Counted from the stretch's first letter, positions 53,485 through 62,497 are shown. The stretch is 64,000 bases of DNA from an uncultured Clostridia bacterium (GCA_934663625.1 CAKUKP010000001.1:12746-76745), one strand, 5' to 3'. Notes: generated from the letters alone by a model not told the origin. Numbers and translations are program-made.

Positions 53485-55338
53485 TTATTCGCCTTCGCCC
53501 TCATCCGACGGATCGGATTCCGGCTCCGGCTCCGGTTCGGGTTCCGGTACGGGGGTCGGCGCAGCCGTTGGCGCGGGCGTGGGCGCTTCCGTCGGCGCGG
53601 GGGTGGGCGCGGCGGTGGGCGCAGCGGTCGGCTCCGCCGTCGGCTTGGCGGTCGGATCGGCGCCGGGCTTGTAATTCGGATCGTAATCCGGACTATCGGG
53701 ATCCTGCCGCGGATCGTACCACGGTTCATATTCCGGCGTGCTGGTCGGCTGCACCGGAGAATCGGTGGGCTGCACCTCCGAGGGCTTGCCGTTCGGATAG
53801 CGCGCTTCCATTTCCTTGATCAGATCCATGTTCGCCCATTCGATCGCGTTCAGCTGGCCGCGGCTGAAGCCGCCGGGCTTGTACCACGCCTTCTTCGCAA
53901 AGTAGTTCGCGTAGGTCTTATTGCTGAACACATAGCCGTGGCGGGCGTAGATTTCATTGCGTCCGAGCGCCCACAGCGAACGATCCACCTTCAGGATATC
54001 CGCCTCGGTCAGATATTTCGTGCGGGAATTCGGGAAGATGTAGCTGTTGTCCGTCGGCCTGGTCGTGGGCTTGGCCGTGGGCTTCGCGGTGGGTTTGGCG
54101 GTCGGCTTCACCGTGGGCTTGGCCGTGGGCTTCACGGCGGGTTTCGCCGTAGCGCCGCCCGAAGGAATCGCGGTCGGCTTCGCAGTGGGTCTGGCGGTTG
54201 CATCGCCGAATCCGGAATTTCCGCCGCTGCCGTTGGGCTTCGGCGTGACCGCAATAAACGTGCCGTCCCCGCCGTTCGGGTTGGCGGTCGCCTGTTCGCC
54301 GTCGGGCGCGATCGTCGCTTCCGGCGAAGGTTCGGGCGTTGCCAGCTCCGCAATATCGGGAACCTGCGCAAGATCAATATTTTCGCTCAGCACGCGCGCA
54401 GCGCCGCCTGCGGAAACCTCGGTAAGCGTCTGCGCGTCCGGTTCCCATATGTACATGCGTTCGCCGTCGCAGCAGATCACGGCGTTTTCCGCCGGTTGAT
54501 ACAGCGCAGTCGGATCACCCGCGCCGTACAGCGTGAGCGCGCCGTCCTGCAGCGCCACAACGCCGGATGTAATCACCCACAGCCCCTGATCGGGCGCGCC
54601 GGTTACGCTTTCCAGCGTCTGGCGATCGATCGCAAAGCGGTAGATATGCCCGCGCACCGCATCATCTGCGGCGTATGCGTCTGCCATGTTGTGGAAATAC
54701 AGATTGCCGCTCAGCACGTTCAGATCCTGCGCGCCGCTCTTCAGCAGCAGCGTATTTTCGCCGGTTTGCAGATTCAGCCGGTAGATGCAGCCCGCCTGCA
54801 CGGTTGCATCCGTTCCCTCCGCGCCGTATTGAATCTGATCGGCGGCGGCGATGTAATAGGCGTTATCGCCCTCCAGCACATATTGATCCATCTGCGCGCC
54901 GGAAAGCTTCATGCGCACGTTGTTGCTGGGATCGATTGTGTACAGAAGATGATCGCTGCGCACCAGCAATTGATTGCCGTGCACCATCAGATCATCCGCG
55001 CGCTCCGTCCCGAAGGGATACAGGGTGCTCACCTGCGTGCCGGAGATGCGCAGAATCGCGGATGCATCGTTCGTGGTGGCAAGGCAGATCAGATCGCCGT
55101 TGTACGGCGTAAGATCGCTGATTTCACCGGCGCGGGTCAGCACCGCGGCCTGCCCGTTCTGCGGAACATATACGAGCGCGTCGCCCGCCGCGCCGGGCAG
55201 TACGAAATACAAATCTCCGTTCCGGACGGCGGCGTCATAGCCGTTTTGCGCGACGGCTTCCGCGCCCGCGCTGACGCACAGCATACTCGCCGCCAGAATC
55301 AATATCGCAATCAGCGCGATGATCGTTTTTCTTTGCAT
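53485..55338 (-). CDS. Exported YARHG-domain protein with DUF5050-like propeller and Thr/Pro linkers
   Basis: A 617-residue secreted protein. Signal peptide: residues 1-27. Residues about 30-330 form repeated short beta segments (DGERMYIWEPD, NGDLYFVLP) like a DUF5050 propeller. A PTAKPT linker (about 385-435) precedes the YARHG domain (about 436-515, with NEIYARHGYVF). A second PTA/APT linker ends in an acidic PEPEPEPE tail. YARHG proteins are thought to act at the cell surface; role unknown. AAGGAG precedes the ATG. Confidence 0.87.
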   Translation of the reverse strand: MQRKTIIALIAILILAASMLCVSAGAEAVAQNGYDAAVRNGDLYFVLPGAAGDALVYVPQNGQAAVLTRAGEISDLTPYNGDLICLATTNDASAILRISGTQVSTLYPFGTERADDLMVHGNQLLVRSDHLLYTIDPSNNVRMKLSGAQMDQYVLEGDNAYYIAAADQIQYGAEGTDATVQAGCIYRLNLQTGENTLLLKSGAQDLNVLSGNLYFHNMADAYAADDAVRGHIYRFAIDRQTLESVTGAPDQGLWVITSGVVALQDGALTLYGAGDPTALYQPAENAVICCDGERMYIWEPDAQTLTEVSAGGAARVLSENIDLAQVPDIAELATPEPSPEATIAPDGEQATANPNGGDGTFIAVTPKPNGSGGNSGFGDATARPTAKPTAIPSGGATAKPAVKPTAKPTVKPTAKPTAKPTAKPTTRPTDNSYIFPNSRTKYLTEADILKVDRSLWALGRNEIYARHGYVFSNKTYANYFAKKAWYKPGGFSRGQLNAIEWANMDLIKEMEARYPNGKPSEVQPTDSPVQPTSTPEYEPWYDPRQDPDSPDYDPNYKPGADPTAKPTAEPTAAPTAAPTPAPTEAPTPAPTAAPTPVPEPEPEPEPESDPSDEGEGE

Positions 55339-55382
55339 AATAACTCCTTATCCGTTGTTGGCAGGAAATATCCTACATCCAC

Positions 55383-55411
55383 ATTATATCATATTTGCCG
55401 CATTTCCTCAA
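55383..55411 (-). promoter_or_regulatory. Promoter of the YARHG gene
   Basis: On the minus strand TTGAGG (55406-55411), 17 bases, TATAAT (55383-55388). Confidence 0.6.
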
Positions 55412-55485
55412 GCGCGCGGCTTTTTCCCAAATATTAGACGCAGAAAAGCCAGTTTTTGCTCCCAGATTCGCCCAAAAAATTTTCA

Positions 55486-55514
55486 TTGCAATGATCGAAT
55501 AATTCTGCTATAAT
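55486..55514 (+). promoter_or_regulatory. Promoter of the 180-residue unknown protein gene
   Basis: TTGCAA (55486-55491), 17 bases, TATAAT (55509-55514) with an extended TGC before it. Confidence 0.65.
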
Positions 55515-55570
55515 AAGTGTAAAATATGAATAAGCATACCCATATGGTCTGTAATTAAAGGAGGGTTCCT

Positions 55571-56113
55571 ATGCCTTTATTTGATATGGAAGGTGAAGCC
55601 ATGCGCAAGGCAAACCTGAAATCGTTGGAGGATAAGCGGCTTCGCTTTGCACAGGAGATGGAAGCGAAGGGCTTCCGCCCCGATAAGATGCTGTTCTGCT
55701 CCACCGAGGATGGCATGTTCGTCGGCGTGGCGCGCTGGCAGGATGGCGTGGCGCTGGTAATCGGCCCCCGCTTCGGCTCCGATGAGGATTTCCGCTTCGA
55801 ATTCCACGATCACATCGATTTCGAAAAGGAAGAAATTTATGAAAAGGGTACCGGTCTGAACGGCATGTTCGGCTTCGGACGCAAGGGCGCCAGCGGCTAT
55901 GTTTACCACATCACGCTGCACGATGGCACCGTTGCGCCGCTCTGCGCCGTACACGGCCGCACTTCCTGGCTGGAATGCGATTACAAGCGCAACGGTCTTT
56001 TGAAAACCAAGCGCCGCCGCGGCGACGCCAATTTCATCTGGGATTTCATCCCGTTCGAGCGCGAACAGAGCCGCAAGGCGATCGAACGCATCGATAATTT
56101 CTACCTGATCTGA
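55571..56113 (+). CDS. Conserved-looking protein of unknown function
   Basis: A 180-residue soluble protein with no signal peptide or membrane segment. The N-terminus is helical and charged (LKSLEDKRLRFAQEMEAKGF), followed by a beta-rich body (DGMFVGVARWQDGVALVIGP, FRFEFHDHIDFEKEEIYEKG) and a basic segment KTKRRRGD. I do not recognise the family. It has a strong promoter, AAAGGAGGG before the ATG, and its own terminator, so it is a real single gene. Confidence 0.7.
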   Translation: MPLFDMEGEAMRKANLKSLEDKRLRFAQEMEAKGFRPDKMLFCSTEDGMFVGVARWQDGVALVIGPRFGSDEDFRFEFHDHIDFEKEEIYEKGTGLNGMFGFGRKGASGYVYHITLHDGTVAPLCAVHGRTSWLECDYKRNGLLKTKRRRGDANFIWDFIPFEREQSRKAIERIDNFYLI

Positions 56114-56128
56114 TTGGCATACGCAAAA

Positions 56129-56170
56129 ACAGGATTCGCAGACTTCATCGACTGCAAATCCTGTTTTTTT
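56129..56170. terminator. Terminator between convergent genes
   Basis: ACAGGATT-c-GCAG (56129-56141) pairs with CTGC-a-AATCCTGT (56152-56164), followed by T on the plus strand and with A on its left, so it can act in both directions. Confidence 0.8.
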
Positions 56171-56177
56171 ATTTATT

Positions 56178-56936
56178 CTATTCCGTCCATTGCCCCAGCA
56201 GGCCGCGCATCCATGCGTACACATCGATATCATACGCCCGCGCCAGCAGATCGGGCGCGAACACATCCCGCACCGCGCCGGACGATAAGCATTTTCCGCG
56301 CTGCATCAGCACGGCGTGCGTCCCGTAGGCGCGCGCCAGCGATAGATCGTGCACCACGGAAACCACGGCGCGATCGCCCTGCGCGAGCCATTCTTCAATC
56401 AGCGAAAAAATCTGCTTCTGATATGCGAGATCCAGATGGTTCGTCGGTTCATCCAGCACCAGCAGGCGCGGATTCTGTGCGAACACCTGCGCCAGAAACG
56501 TGCGCTGCAATTCGCCGCCGGAGAGCGTAAGCACCGATTGCCCGCGCTGATCCAGCATGCCGGTCATGCGCAGCGCCTGTTCGATCGCCTGATCATCCGA
56601 CGCGGTATTGCCGCGCAGCAGCCGCCCCGAATAGGCATACCTGCCCAGCCGCACGACCTCCTCCACCGAATAGGCGTAGCCCACGTAATTGTTCTGCATC
56701 AGCGCGCCGATGCGCCGCGCGCGCGCCTGCGGGCGCATTCGTTTCAGCGATTCGCCCTCGAAGGTTACATCGCCCGAATAGGGCGCGCCCTGCATGATCG
56801 CGCTCAGCGCTGTGGATTTGCCCGCGCCGTTTGGCCCCAGAATCATCATCCATTCGCCGCACGATACGGAAAAGGAAAGATCGTCTACCACGGTAAGATC
56901 GCCATAGCGAACCGAAAGGTTGTTTACCGTAAGCAT
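56178..56936 (-). CDS. FecE/BtuD-type ABC importer ATP-binding protein
   Basis: A 252-residue ATPase of iron-siderophore/cobalamin importers: GPNGAGKST (about residues 34-42), LSGGELQRTFLAQVFAQ, LLVLDEPTNHLDL and the switch His in VVHD. The ATG at 56936 follows GAGGAGG. It is the last of three minus-strand genes (binding protein, permease, ATPase). Confidence 0.92.
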   Translation of the reverse strand: MLTVNNLSVRYGDLTVVDDLSFSVSCGEWMMILGPNGAGKSTALSAIMQGAPYSGDVTFEGESLKRMRPQARARRIGALMQNNYVGYAYSVEEVVRLGRYAYSGRLLRGNTASDDQAIEQALRMTGMLDQRGQSVLTLSGGELQRTFLAQVFAQNPRLLVLDEPTNHLDLAYQKQIFSLIEEWLAQGDRAVVSVVHDLSLARAYGTHAVLMQRGKCLSSGAVRDVFAPDLLARAYDIDVYAWMRGLLGQWTE

Positions 56937-56941
56937 CTGCC

Positions 56942-57973
56942 TTACCGCCTCCTCGATGTTCGGGAAAAGATCACGATGAACAAAAGCGCGCCGATCAGCG
57001 AAGTCACCACGCCGATGGGCAGCTCCTTCGGATTCAGAATCGTCCGCGCGGCGAGATCCGCAAGCATCAGAAAGCTTGCCCCGCCGAAGATCGAAGCGGG
57101 CAGCAGCCGCCGGTGGTTCGGCCCCACGATCATGCGCAGCATGTGCGGCGTAACCAGCCCTACAAAGCCGATCGTACCGCCGATGGATACGCATACGCCG
57201 ATCAGCCCCGATACCGCGATCATCAGCATCAGCTTCGTGCGGCGCACGTTCACGCCCACGTTGCGCGCGTTGTCCTCGCCCACGGCGAAGGCGTTCAATT
57301 CCTGCGCGCTCGCGCAGATCGCGCCGCCGCAGATGATCATCGCGCCCGTCAGCATCATCGCGTTCGTATAATTCGATCCCTGCAGGCTGCCCATCGTCCA
57401 GAATGTGATGGATTGCACCTTATCCGCCGCGAACGTAATGATTATGGACATCGCGCTGGATACGAACATCGAATAGATCACGCCGATCAATATGATCGTA
57501 TTGGTGGAAAGCGTGCGATCCAGCCGGTAGGCGAGCGACAGGATGATGATCAGCGATAAAAACGCAAACGCCATCGCCAACACCGTCGTGCCCGCCAGCG
57601 GAAGGCCGGGGAAGGATACGCCGAATGCGATGGCGATCACCGCGCCCAGCGATGCGCCGGAGGATACGCCCAGCGTGGAACCATCCGCCAGCGGATTTTT
57701 TAAAAGTCCCTGCATGGCGACACCCGCTACCGAAAGCGCTGCGCCCGTGAGCGCCACGCAAAGAACGCGCGGCACGCGCACGGTTAAGATAATCGGCGCG
57801 GCGATCCCCTCCGGCTGGGGATGGCCCAATATGCCGTTCCATATCGCGGTAAGCGTATCGCGCAGCGGAATGCCCACGCTGCCCACGCACACGCACAGGA
57901 AAAAAACCGCCACAGCGACGCCCGCGAAGGCGATGTATTCCCACAGCCGGAATCGTTCGCTTTTTGCCTTCAT
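56942..57973 (-). CDS. FecCD-type ABC importer permease
   Basis: A 343-residue BtuC/FecCD permease with about 10 helices; RVPRVLCVALTGAALSVAGVAMQGLLKNPLADGSTLG (given here only by its ends, about residues 63-99) is the family signature, and GLVTPHMLR the coupling region. The start at 57973 follows GGAGA. A single permease implies a homodimer. Confidence 0.92.
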   Translation of the reverse strand: MKAKSERFRLWEYIAFAGVAVAVFFLCVCVGSVGIPLRDTLTAIWNGILGHPQPEGIAAPIILTVRVPRVLCVALTGAALSVAGVAMQGLLKNPLADGSTLGVSSGASLGAVIAIAFGVSFPGLPLAGTTVLAMAFAFLSLIIILSLAYRLDRTLSTNTIILIGVIYSMFVSSAMSIIITFAADKVQSITFWTMGSLQGSNYTNAMMLTGAMIICGGAICASAQELNAFAVGEDNARNVGVNVRRTKLMLMIAVSGLIGVCVSIGGTIGFVGLVTPHMLRMIVGPNHRRLLPASIFGGASFLMLADLAARTILNPKELPIGVVTSLIGALLFIVIFSRTSRRR

Positions 57974-58012
57974 GCCGAAATCTCCGATCGATTGCGCGAT
58001 CGCGCTCCCCAA

Positions 58013-58900
58013 TTATTCGCCGTATACGAAATCGTACAGCATCTGCGCGCCGTCTGCCAGCCGGTTCGCCGGTCGGGACAGTTCATTGTTCGCCAGATTC
58101 AGAATCGCGCCGTTCTTCACCGCCGTCACATTTTCCCAGCCTGCGCGCGCCATGATTTCCTCCGTGGGCGTGGGGCCTTCGCCGTAGTACATCGAAATGG
58201 TTACGATGTAATCCGGATTGCGGGACAATACCTGTTCTTCGGAAATTTCCGCCCAGCCGTTTACATCGGCAAAGCAGTTCGTAAGCCCGATCATTTCTGC
58301 GATTTCATTCATGAATGTGCCCGCGCCCGCCGTCCAAAGGCCGTATTGCAGCGGCGATACCTCAAAATAGATCGTCTTGCCGCTGTTTTCGCGCTTTACC
58401 TGATCGAAGGTTTCCTGCATCGATGCGATTACGGCATCCGCCTCGGCCTCGCGCCCCATCAGCGCGCCGATCATCGAAATCGCCTGATAGGTGCCCGCGA
58501 TATCATCCGCATCGCTGACCACCACGCGAATGCCCGCATTTTCCAGCTGCGCAACCTGGTCGGCGGTCTGATCCATGGCGCTCATCAGCAATACATCCGG
58601 ATGCAGCGCGATGATCTGTTCCACATTGGTTTCATAGCCAGATTGTACGCTGGGCACATCCAGCACGGCATCGGGGTAATCGCAGTATTCGCCGCGGCCC
58701 ACCAGATATTCGCCCGCGCCGATGGCATACAGAATTTCGCAGTCCGCTGCGGTCAGCGCCACGATGCGCTGCGCCGGCGCGGAAAGCTTTACCTCGCGCC
58801 CCATCATATCGGTAATGGAAATTTCCTCCGCGGATGCAAACGCCGTCATCGCGCATGCGGCGATGATCATGGCAAGAACGATGCAGAATAAACGCTTCAT
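58013..58900 (-). CDS. FecB/BtuF-type substrate-binding protein
   Basis: A 295-residue TroA/BtuF-like binding protein. The N-terminus has a hydrophobic signal with IAAC near residue 17, a possible lipobox, or a Sec cleavage after FASA. DMMGREVKLSAPAQRIVAL is the family's first segment, and the two-lobe PBP type III layout follows. The start at 58900 follows GGGAGGG. The ligand could be iron chelate, haem, cobalamin or cobinamide; no cobalamin riboswitch is seen upstream. Confidence 0.9.
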   Translation of the reverse strand: MKRLFCIVLAMIIAACAMTAFASAEEISITDMMGREVKLSAPAQRIVALTAADCEILYAIGAGEYLVGRGEYCDYPDAVLDVPSVQSGYETNVEQIIALHPDVLLMSAMDQTADQVAQLENAGIRVVVSDADDIAGTYQAISMIGALMGREAEADAVIASMQETFDQVKRENSGKTIYFEVSPLQYGLWTAGAGTFMNEIAEMIGLTNCFADVNGWAEISEEQVLSRNPDYIVTISMYYGEGPTPTEEIMARAGWENVTAVKNGAILNLANNELSRPANRLADGAQMLYDFVYGE

Positions 58901-58940
58901 AAAACAGCCCTCCCAATGAATCATTCGTTTTTTCGCTCTG

Positions 58941-58969
58941 AGTGTAGCATACTTTCCCGCTTTCGTCAA
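58941..58969 (-). promoter_or_regulatory. Promoter of the FecBCD-type operon
   Basis: On the minus strand TTGACG (58964-58969), 17 bases, TACACT (58941-58946). Confidence 0.6.
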
Positions 58970-59047
58970 CCGCGGCATATATTCATCGCAGGGTGTTGAG
59001 ATTTACATGAGATTTTCTTACAATGCTGTCATATCTTTCCGGCCGGC

Positions 59048-59076
59048 TGGACATTTTTGCACGGAGATGTTATAAT
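59048..59076 (+). promoter_or_regulatory. Promoter of the phospholipid operon, predicted leaderless start
   Basis: TGGACA (59048-59053), 17 bases, TATAAT (59071-59076). The start point would be at about 59083, one or two bases before the ATG at 59085, so the mRNA would have almost no leader. Confidence 0.6.
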
Positions 59077-59084
59077 CTTGTATT

Positions 59085-59723
59085 ATGAGAGTGCTTGTGC
59101 CGGAAAAGTACATACCGCGGTATGCGAAGCTGCCGCTGCTGATCACCGCCGCGCTGAACTTTGCGGTGTATTATGGGTCGCGCATATTCGATGGCATGAT
59201 GCCCGCGGTCAATATTCTGCTGCCGCTGGATTACAAAATCCCGCTGTTTCCGCCAATGATCGTGGTGTATGTGCTTTCCTATCTGTTCTGGATCGTGAAT
59301 TGCATATTGATCGCGCGGGAAAGCCCCGAAAATTGCCGGTATGTGCTGCACGGCGAATGGATCGCCAAGATCATCTGCATGTTCTGCTTTATTCTGATCC
59401 CCACCGCCATGCCGCGCCCCGTGCCGCAGGGAAATGATATTTTTTCCGCGATCACGCGCATCATCTATTCGCTGGATGAACCTACGCATCTGCTGCCCAG
59501 CATCCATTGTCTGGAAAGCTGGCTCTGCTGGCGCGGGCTGTTCAGCTGCAAAAAAGTATCGCGCGGCTATAAGGCGTTCAGCCTGATCTTCGCCGTATCG
59601 GTATTTGCGTCCACGCTGCTGGTTCGCCAGCATGCAATCGTCGATATTCCCGCCGCGCTGCTGGCGGCTGAAATCGGCCTTTGGGGCTCGCGCGCCCTGA
59701 CGGCTGCAAAAAGGAAGGCATGA
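59085..59723 (+). CDS. PAP2-family membrane phosphatase/phosphotransferase
   Basis: A 212-residue protein with about six helices. LPSIHCLESWL near residue 139 and RQHAIVDIPAAL near residue 184 are the second and third PAP2 phosphatase motifs (SIH and RxHxxxD). The first motif (KxxxxxxRP) is only partly visible (MPRPVPQG). It may dephosphorylate a lipid such as phosphatidic acid or undecaprenyl diphosphate. There is no ribosome site before the ATG, consistent with a leaderless message. It is the first gene of a tight four-gene lipid operon. Confidence 0.82.
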   Translation: MRVLVPEKYIPRYAKLPLLITAALNFAVYYGSRIFDGMMPAVNILLPLDYKIPLFPPMIVVYVLSYLFWIVNCILIARESPENCRYVLHGEWIAKIICMFCFILIPTAMPRPVPQGNDIFSAITRIIYSLDEPTHLLPSIHCLESWLCWRGLFSCKKVSRGYKAFSLIFAVSVFASTLLVRQHAIVDIPAALLAAEIGLWGSRALTAAKRKA

Positions 59724-60754
59724 AAAACAGGAAAACGATTCTCTATCCGGTATTGTTCATCGTATTGATCGGTCTTACCCTGTACGCCGTGATTTCGCAG
59801 AGCGCTTCCTTCACCGCGGAAGGCTTTGTGGATTACATCGCGGCGGCGAAGCCGGTCTATCTGATCTGCGCCGTGGGCAGTATGCTTCTGTACATTCTGT
59901 GCGAAGGGCTCGCGCTGCTGGTATTGTGCCGCGCGACGGGGCATCCCCAGAAGCTGCACAGCGGGATCATGTATTCCGCGGCGGATCTGTATTTTTCCGC
60001 GATCACGCCGTCGTCCACCGGCGGACAGCCCGCGTCCGCGCTTCTGATGATGCGCGATGGCATTCCGGGCGTTACCGCCACGGTGGTGCTCTTGATGAAT
60101 CTGGCGCTCTACGCCGCTTCTACGCTGACGATCAGCGCGCTTTCGTTACTGCTGCGCCCGTCCGCGCTGGGCTGCTTCGGTACCACGTCCCGATTGCTGA
60201 TCATCATCGGCGTCGCCGTGCAGGCGGCGCTGTTCGCCGGAATACTGATGCTGATTTACAACGCGCGCGCGTTTACGAAGATCGCCAATTTCTTCTGGCG
60301 CATCGGGCAGAAGCTGCATCTGATTCGCAATGTGGAAAACCATCGCGCGCGCCTTGCGCGGATGGAACAGGATTACCGGCTGTGCGGCGAAATGATGCAC
60401 GGCCATCGGGGCGCGATCTTTGGCGCGTTCGCGTTCAATCTGGCGCAGCGCATTTTCCTGATCGCGGTCACGCCGCTCACCTATCTGGCGGCGAACGGGG
60501 CTGCATCCAAGGCGATCGATGCGTTCTGTATGCAAATGATGGTATCGGTCGGCTCCTACTGCATCCCGCTTCCGGGCAGCGTGGGCGTCGCGGATTATAT
60601 GGCGCTGGACGGGTTGGGTTCCTTCGCGGCCGACCCCGTAAATCTGGAATTGCTGGCGCGAACCGTTTCCTTTTATGCGTGCATCCTGCTGTGCGCGCTG
60701 GCGCTGCTGATTTCCTACATCCTACGCAAGATAAACAGGAGGCAAAACAAATGA
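59720..60754 (+). CDS. Flippase-like integral membrane protein (LPG synthase TM/UPF0104 type)
   Basis: A 344-residue protein with about eight helices resembling the transmembrane half of lysyl-phosphatidylglycerol synthase (YbhN/UPF0104 family). ITPSSTGGQPASALLMMRDG (about residues 94-113) and LPGSVGVADY near residue 284 are the family's conserved loops. The catalytic GNAT half of MprF is absent, so it is probably a lipid flippase. It overlaps both neighbours by ATGA. Confidence 0.85.
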   Translation: MKNRKTILYPVLFIVLIGLTLYAVISQSASFTAEGFVDYIAAAKPVYLICAVGSMLLYILCEGLALLVLCRATGHPQKLHSGIMYSAADLYFSAITPSSTGGQPASALLMMRDGIPGVTATVVLLMNLALYAASTLTISALSLLLRPSALGCFGTTSRLLIIIGVAVQAALFAGILMLIYNARAFTKIANFFWRIGQKLHLIRNVENHRARLARMEQDYRLCGEMMHGHRGAIFGAFAFNLAQRIFLIAVTPLTYLAANGAASKAIDAFCMQMMVSVGSYCIPLPGSVGVADYMALDGLGSFAADPVNLELLARTVSFYACILLCALALLISYILRKINRRQNK

Positions 60755-61461
60755 TTGGATTTTACGGATATACGGTGTGGCTGACCTACGCATCGCTTCT
60801 TTCGGCGATCGCGGGCATATTCATGTGCTTTCTGGGCTTCGGTCATCCCTATATCGGCTCTATGTTCCTTCTGTTTTCCGGGCTTTGCGATGCGTTCGAC
60901 GGCAAGGTGGCGCGCACCAAGAAAAACCGTACCGAGGCCGAAAAGCAATACGGAATCCAGCTGGATTCGTTGGCGGATCTGGTGGCGTTTGGCGTACTGC
61001 CGATTTGCATCGGCATCGCGGTCTATCGCACCAGCGCCGTTTTCGATTCGCTGATCGATCCCTGTCTGGTGGCGGAAATCCCCGTTTGGGCGTATCTGAT
61101 CGTGTATTGCGCGTTTGCGCTGGGCGGGCTGATTCGTCTGGCGTATTTCAACGTGACCGAAGTGGAAAATCAGAAAAACGGCATCGCCGTGCGCAAGCAG
61201 TACACGGGCCTGCCGATCACCTCATCCTCGCTGATTTTCCCCACGTTCCTGCTGATTCGCTATCTGCTTCTGACCCTGACCGGCGTCGATATCGCCGTGG
61301 GCTATTATGCGCTGATGCTGCTGACCGCGTTTCTGTTCGTCAGCAAAATCAGCGTGCGCAAGCCGGGCTTCAAGGGCATCATGCTGATGGTGGGCATCGG
61401 CGTGGTGGAATTCGTGCTGATCTGGCTGGTGCGCTTTCTGGGCTATCGAAGGGGCTTCTGA
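60751..61461 (+). CDS. pssA: CDP-diacylglycerol-serine O-phosphatidyltransferase
   Basis: A 236-residue CDP-alcohol phosphatidyltransferase with about six helices. The active-site motif is present (Asp50-Gly51-x2-Ala-Arg, Gly68, Asp72, Asp76), but the gap between AR and G is 12 residues rather than the usual 8. The psd gene starts in its stop codon, so serine is the expected alcohol and the product feeds phosphatidylethanolamine synthesis. AGGAGG precedes the ATG. Confidence 0.9.
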   Translation: MIGFYGYTVWLTYASLLSAIAGIFMCFLGFGHPYIGSMFLLFSGLCDAFDGKVARTKKNRTEAEKQYGIQLDSLADLVAFGVLPICIGIAVYRTSAVFDSLIDPCLVAEIPVWAYLIVYCAFALGGLIRLAYFNVTEVENQKNGIAVRKQYTGLPITSSSLIFPTFLLIRYLLLTLTGVDIAVGYYALMLLTAFLFVSKISVRKPGFKGIMLMVGIGVVEFVLIWLVRFLGYRRGF

Positions 61462-62270
61462 TGCTTCGCTTTCTGTATGAAACCATTCCCGGACGCGCGA
61501 TTCTGCGCGTTCTGACCGCGCCATGGCTCTCCCGCGCCATCGGCGCGTTTCTGGATACCCGCGTGTCGCGAATCTTCATCCCGCTGTTTCTAAAAAAGGG
61601 TAATATCGATTTATCCGAATACCTGCCCGAACGCTATGCCAGCTTCAACGCGTGCTTTACGCGCCGCATTCGTCCGGAGCGCCGTCCCGTCGATGCAGCG
61701 GACGCGCACCTGATCGCGCCGTGCGACGGTCGCCTGTCCGCCTACCGCATCGATGGAAACACGATTCCCATCAAGCATAGCCGCTACAGCGTCGCGCAGC
61801 TGCTGGGCGATGATCCGCGCAGCGCCGAATTTCAGGATGGCGTCTGCCTCGTATTCCGCCTGTGCGTGGATGATTACCATCGCTATCGCTATTTCGACAG
61901 CGGGCGCAAGGGCGAAAACCATTTCATTGCCGGCGCGCTGCACACCGTGCGCCCGATTGCGCTGGAAAATACGGATGTGTTCGTGCAGAACGCGCGCGAA
62001 TATACCTTTATGCAGACCGATCATTTCGGCTTGTGCGCGCAGATTGAAGTGGGCGCGATGCTGGTGGGCAGGATCAAAAATCTGCACGGCGCGCACACCT
62101 TCGCGCGCGGCGAAGAAAAGGGCTATTTCGAATACGGCGGCTCCACCATCGTGCTGCTGCTGAAGAAGAACGCCGCAAACATTCCGGAATCGATCTTTGC
62201 CGATACGCAGAACAATATCGAACGGCGCGTCCTGTGCGGATCGATGATCGCATCGTCCGGTGGCGAATAA
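61461..62270 (+). CDS. psd: Phosphatidylserine decarboxylase proenzyme
   Basis: A 269-residue Psd. Self-cleavage should occur before Ser228 in the GGST motif (usual LGST), forming the pyruvoyl group. DYHRYRYFDSG near residue 138 holds the conserved His. It starts in the pssA stop (TGATG). It decarboxylates phosphatidylserine to phosphatidylethanolamine at the membrane and ends the lipid operon. Confidence 0.93.
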   Translation: MLRFLYETIPGRAILRVLTAPWLSRAIGAFLDTRVSRIFIPLFLKKGNIDLSEYLPERYASFNACFTRRIRPERRPVDAADAHLIAPCDGRLSAYRIDGNTIPIKHSRYSVAQLLGDDPRSAEFQDGVCLVFRLCVDDYHRYRYFDSGRKGENHFIAGALHTVRPIALENTDVFVQNAREYTFMQTDHFGLCAQIEVGAMLVGRIKNLHGAHTFARGEEKGYFEYGGSTIVLLLKKNAANIPESIFADTQNNIERRVLCGSMIASSGGE

Positions 62271-62361
62271 GGCAGATCGGGGTTTTACAGATATTCGGTT
62301 GGGAGCAGTATTTCGTATTTCCCCGCCGATTGTTAAATACCCCTTCGCCCGCCGATTTCAC

Positions 62362-62391
62362 TTGACTTTTTCAATCCGCTCGCGGTATAAT
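62362..62391 (+). promoter_or_regulatory. Promoter of tRNA-Ser
   Basis: TTGACT (62362-62367), 18 bases, TATAAT (62386-62391), 11 bases before the mature tRNA. Confidence 0.7.
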
Positions 62392-62402
62392 AAATAAGCT
62401 GT

Positions 62403-62493
62403 GGAAGCGTATCGAAGTGGTCATAACGGCCCCGACTCGAAATCGGGTAATCCAGAGATGGGTTCGTGGGTTCGAATCCCACCGCTTCCGCCA
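62403..62493 (+). tRNA. tRNA-Ser (anticodon CGA)
   Basis: Acceptor arm GGAAGCG (62403-62409) pairs with CGCTTCC (62483-62489). Anticodon stem CCCGA/TCGGG encloses loop CTCGAAA with anticodon CGA. A long variable arm follows, as in serine tRNAs. The T-loop is GTTCGAATC. G73 and an encoded CCA end it. A terminator follows at once. Confidence 0.95.
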
Positions 62494-62497
62494 AACG

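Noticed and set aside
53520..53660. Short tandem repeats near the terminator
   Set aside because: They encode the Pro/Thr/Ala and Pro-Glu tail of the YARHG protein on the minus strand.
58901..59047. Cobalamin riboswitch upstream of the FecBCD-type importer
   Set aside because: The space between promoter and start is under 50 bases and holds no B12-box-like element.
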